Of a stretch of DNA of 15,388 bases, positions 13,990 to 15,388 are shown in pieces. The notes beneath the pieces were generated by a model. That model saw only the letters and a list, made by a program, of their open reading frames with translations, made no database searches and was not told the origin of the DNA. A program made the translations under genes and the position numbers. The stretch's first letter is position 1. Each line of letters opens with the position of its first letter. This DNA is from a candidate division WWE3 bacterium CG_4_9_14_3_um_filter_43_9 (lineage in GTDB: Bacteria; Patescibacteriota; CPR3; GCA-002780085), in NCBI GenBank assembly GCA_002791435.1, contig PFXB01000033.1, forward strand, positions 1-15,388. Reading direction: 5' to 3'.

Positions 13990-14199
13990 CCAAATAACTC
14001 CAATTTGCAACTCAAGATGTTGTTATTTGGTCCGCCAGCTGGCGGATACATTTTTTGCAAACCCGAGTTTGTTGAGTATATATCTAAATCAGTCCGCCTC
14101 TGGCGCAGCTGGAATAATTTTAGATATAGTTTTGTGCGGTTTTTTGCTTTTCAGTTTTGACCTTTGTCCGCCAGCTGGCGGATTGCGTTTTAAGTTATT
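13990..14199. repeat. Repeat cluster between the two tRNA genes
   Basis: This 316-nt gap (13887-14202) has no credible gene. It holds CCAAATAAC/GTTATTTGG inverted arms (13990-13998 and 14022-14030), the perfect palindrome TCCGCCAGCTGGCGGA twice (14031-14046 and 14167-14182), a degenerate CCGCCTCTGGCG between them, and a copy (14162-14199) of the 38-bp segment at 9442-9479. If the tRNAs are co-transcribed these would be stem-loops in the spacer. Confidence 0.7.
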
Positions 14200-14202
14200 T
14201 TA

Positions 14203-14274
14203 TTGCGGGGGCAGGATTCGAACCTGCGACCTCGAGGTTATGAGCCTCGCGAGCTTCCACTGCTCCACCCCGCG
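14203..14274 (-). tRNA. Initiator tRNA-fMet (CAU)
   Basis: A 72-nt cloverleaf without encoded CCA (the next bases are TAA). Acceptor CGCGGGG/CCCCGCA leaves C1 unpaired with A72, the hallmark of bacterial initiators. The D-stem is GAGC/GCTC, giving the A11-U24 purine-pyrimidine pair also typical of initiators; anticodon loop CTCATAA; T-loop TTCGAAT. The anticodon stem is CGAGG/CCTCG: two of the three usual G-C pairs next to the loop are kept, but 29-41 is A-U. The D-loop is short (AGTGGAA). CCA would have to be added after transcription, unlike the neighbouring tRNA. Confidence 0.94.
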
Positions 14275-14340
14275 TTATGACACACAATACTTCTTTGAAG
14301 AATTCAGTTTGGTGCTCGTTCTCAGCCTAAATCATGAGCG

Positions 14341-14370
14341 ATTATATACCCAACTTCAGTAAAAAAGCAA
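14341..14370 (-). promoter_or_regulatory. Candidate promoter of the tRNA-fMet / tRNA / ftsH transcript
   Basis: TTGCTT (14365-14370), an 18-nt spacer and a perfect TATAAT (14341-14346) on the minus strand, about 60 nt upstream of the initiator tRNA. The position and the consensus -10 fit a stable-RNA promoter. Confidence 0.55.
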
Positions 14371-14379
14371 ATGAACTGC

Positions 14380-14515
14380 CACGGCTCTAGCCGTGATATC
14401 CTTCCCACCGATTCCCTGCCTCGCTTATCAGGCGGGGGCAGATTCGGCAAGTTTATTAATCATTCGATTCATCCCTGCCTCGCCGGCAGGCGGGCCTGCC
14501 TACCGTCAGGCAGGC
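14380..14515. repeat. GC-rich palindromes after the FtsB-like gene
   Basis: Three stem-loops: CACGGCT-CT-AGCCGTG (14380-14395), CCTGCC...GGCAGG (14474-14490) and GCCTGCCT-ACCGTC-AGGCAGGC (14494-14515). They lie in the 252-nt gap after the FtsB-like gene and could help end its transcript, though none is directly followed by a T-run on the minus strand. CCTGCC/GGCAGG motifs are also scattered at 14416-14436 and 14996-15007. Confidence 0.6.
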
Positions 14516-14526
14516 ACGAGGAAAGC

Positions 14527-14961
14527 CTAAAAGTCAAACCTGAAGTTCCATTGGTGATTGTTTTCCCCGAAAAAAAGCTGCACCCATTGTTCAAGATTAT
14601 TGTCGGTGTCAACTTTTTGCTCTTGAGTTTGGTTGTTAGCCTCGTCAGCCTCCTTTTGGATTTCCTTTTGAATCTCTTCGGGAATGACAATGATGGTTTC
14701 ATTCGGCTTAACCATCTGTAGTTTATCTCTGGCTTCTTTCTCTAAAAACTCGTTCGAGCGGTAATATTCAAGCTGGTTTTCTAAATCGCCGACCTCCTCT
14801 TCCAAACCCAAAACCTCGTTTCTTCTTTGCGATAAACGATTTTCATTCTCAATGTTCAAAAAGACAACTCGGGCAAGATTGATGCTTATAAAAGCGCCTA
14901 AAATAAAAACGACTATCAGAATAATTTTTTTAGAATTTGAGGTTGGTAAAAAGCGCATCAT
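14527..14961 (-). CDS. FtsB/DivIC-like septum formation initiator protein
   Basis: Single-pass membrane protein of the divisome; in the family it pairs with FtsL through a coiled coil to activate septal wall synthesis. The 144 residues have a short basic N-terminus, a membrane helix at about 12-34 (KIILIVVFILGAFISINLA), a coiled coil at about 36-66 (ENENRLSQRRNEVLGLEEE), the family hallmark FLEKEARDKLQMVKPNE (72-88) and an acidic, Gln-rich tail ending in EQWVQLFFGE. The tail after about 95 is longer than in FtsB of E. coli (103 aa). The ATG at 14959-14961 is preceded by GGAG 11 nt away; a second ATG follows at once. A candidate promoter is at 15021-15049. FtsB versus DivIC cannot be separated here. 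Confidence 0.87.
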   Translation of the reverse strand: MMRFLPTSNSKKIILIVVFILGAFISINLARVVFLNIENENRLSQRRNEVLGLEEEVGDLENQLEYYRSNEFLEKEARDKLQMVKPNETIIVIPEEIQKEIQKEADEANNQTQEQKVDTDNNLEQWVQLFFGENNHQWNFRFDF

Positions 14962-14984
14962 GATTTAAATTTCTCCATATTCAT
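14958..14984 (-). other. Possible 8-codon upstream ORF overlapping the FtsB-like start (ATGA)
   Basis: On the minus strand ATG at 14982-14984 opens MNMEKFKS and stops with TGA at 14958-14960, which overlaps the FtsB-like ATG as ATGA. GGGGGAG lies 5 nt before this ATG, a better ribosome site than that of the main gene. The arrangement could couple translation, but so short a frame may be chance. Confidence 0.3.
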
Positions 14985-15020
14985 CAACTCTCCCCCGCCA
15001 AGGCAGGGTCGAATATGATA

Positions 15021-15049
15021 ATTATAGACAAAACAGGCGGGAAAGGCAA
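15021..15049 (-). promoter_or_regulatory. Candidate promoter of the FtsB-like gene
   Basis: TTGCCT (15044-15049), a 17-nt spacer and perfect TATAAT (15021-15026) on the minus strand. The predicted leader is about 53 nt and would contain the upstream ORF at 14958-14984. Confidence 0.55.
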
Positions 15050-15151
15050 AGAATTTTATGGGAATCTCGTCCAGTTGAGGTTTTAATCTGCATCTATCCG
15101 CCAATCAGAATAGCCTAACTCTTTTAAAATCATATCCTGTAGTTTTATATA

Positions 15152-15182
15152 TTGACAAAATGGGTATAATGGTGTGTATAAT
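15152..15182 (+). promoter_or_regulatory. Consensus promoter on the plus strand
   Basis: TTGACA (15152-15157) and TATAAT (15177-15182), both perfect, but 19 nt apart rather than 17. A second TATAAT at 15165-15170 lies between. The -10 box ends 5 nt before an ATG at 15188. It points away from the FtsB-like gene, making the 14962-15151 region a divergent intergenic space. Confidence 0.55.
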
Positions 15183-15187
15183 AATTA

Positions 15188-15322
15188 ATGATTTTTCGGT
15201 CTTTCTTTCGCCAAATCGGCGTTTCAAAGCCAACCGAATTTAATCTTTATCGAAGCAGACACTATGATTTTAATGTTGATAAAGACTGTCTCCTGCCGCT
15301 TAATTTTAAATTTTTATCTTGA
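15188..15322 (+). CDS. Possible 44-residue leaderless ORF, unknown function
   Basis: ATG at 15188 starts MIFRSFFRQIGVSKPTEF and stops with TGA at 15320-15322. No family is recognised. Support comes from position: it starts 5 nt after the -10 box of a consensus promoter, as expected for a leaderless mRNA. It is mixed in composition, with no membrane segment, and there is no other plus-strand gene in the window. It could also be a truncated N-terminus of a longer protein, or mere chance within a leader RNA: TCTTTATC/GATAAAGA arms (15244-15291) would form a stem there. A second ATG further on (15264) opens a different frame that runs to the window end. Confidence 0.3.
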   Translation: MIFRSFFRQIGVSKPTEFNLYRSRHYDFNVDKDCLLPLNFKFLS

Positions 15323-15329
15323 AAATTAT

Positions 15330-15388
15330 AGATTCCCACAGGCTTTACGCCGTGGTACTCCGAAATCGCAGGTTCCCGCCGAATCGGC
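15330..15388. repeat. REP-like sequence at the right edge
   Basis: TATAGATTCCCACAGGC... includes CCACAGGC/GCCGTGG arms around TTTAC (about 15335-15354) and then TTCCCGCCGAATCGGC, which begins another inverted repeat cut by the edge. The TATAGATTCCC start matches the outer end of the ATTCCCGC repeats at 4327-4354 and 6692-6902. Tentative. Confidence 0.35.

Noticed and set aside
14371..14721. Plus-strand frame opposite the FtsB-like gene
   Set aside because: It is antisense to a recognisable coiled-coil protein and begins in GC-rich palindromes.
15323..15388. Gene fragment entering from the right edge on the minus strand
   Set aside because: Open frames exist on both strands, but the DNA is REP-like and the residues match no family I recognise.

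Overview
The window looks like a piece of a small bacterial chromosome, most plausibly from the Candidate Phyla Radiation (Patescibacteria, perhaps a Microgenomates-like lineage). This assignment is inferred from gene content: an archaeal-type ATP-dependent DNA ligase beside bacterial RecF, Fpg, FtsH and an initiator tRNA; compact versions of standard proteins; a short FtsB/DivIC-like protein; and intergenic spaces packed with short palindromic repeats. TGA is used as a stop (end of the polymerase gene), which argues against the TGA-glycine code of Absconditabacteria/Gracilibacteria.

All recognised genes lie on the minus strand, so transcription runs from high to low coordinates. In that order: an FtsB/DivIC-like division protein (14527-14961); an initiator tRNA and a second CAU-anticodon tRNA (14203-14274, 13812-13886); the membrane protease FtsH (11850-13733); DNA polymerase I split into a 5' nuclease gene and a polymerase gene overlapping by 23 nt (10811-11746, 9589-10833); a GT4 glycosyltransferase (8126-9355); formamidopyrimidine-DNA glycosylase Fpg (6957-7781); a two-helix membrane protein (6300-6569); RecF (5176-6246); a ferredoxin-thioredoxin-like fusion (4524-5144); a Fic protein with a winged-helix tail (3030-4070); the DNA ligase (1248-2984); and the N-terminal 320 residues of a P2-type cation ATPase cut by the left edge (1-961). 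The theme is DNA repair and replication (Pol I, Fpg, RecF, ligase: excision, gap filling and sealing), with membrane quality control and division genes upstream.

The intergenic DNA is the least ordinary part. At least six short repeat families occur: TGTAGC...GCTACA elements, perfect AGAGG...CCTCT palindromes, ATTCCCGC/GCGGGAAT REP-like hairpins, TCCGCCAGCTGGCGGA palindromes, a 3'-end repeat that contains the stop codon of its gene, and a candidate MITE upstream of the Fic gene. One TGTAGC element appears to have inserted into the 3' end of the ligase gene, leaving a 14-bp duplication and the old stop codon outside it. Other repeats have entered the glycosyltransferase gene in frame at its interdomain linker.

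Several candidate promoters place the -10 box 5-8 nt before an ATG, suggesting leaderless mRNAs, while other genes have clear Shine-Dalgarno sequences. I see no CRISPR array, rRNA, transposase or phage gene. The nearest thing to an undescribed system is the split, proofreading-domain-less Pol I together with the repeats that reshape gene ends.
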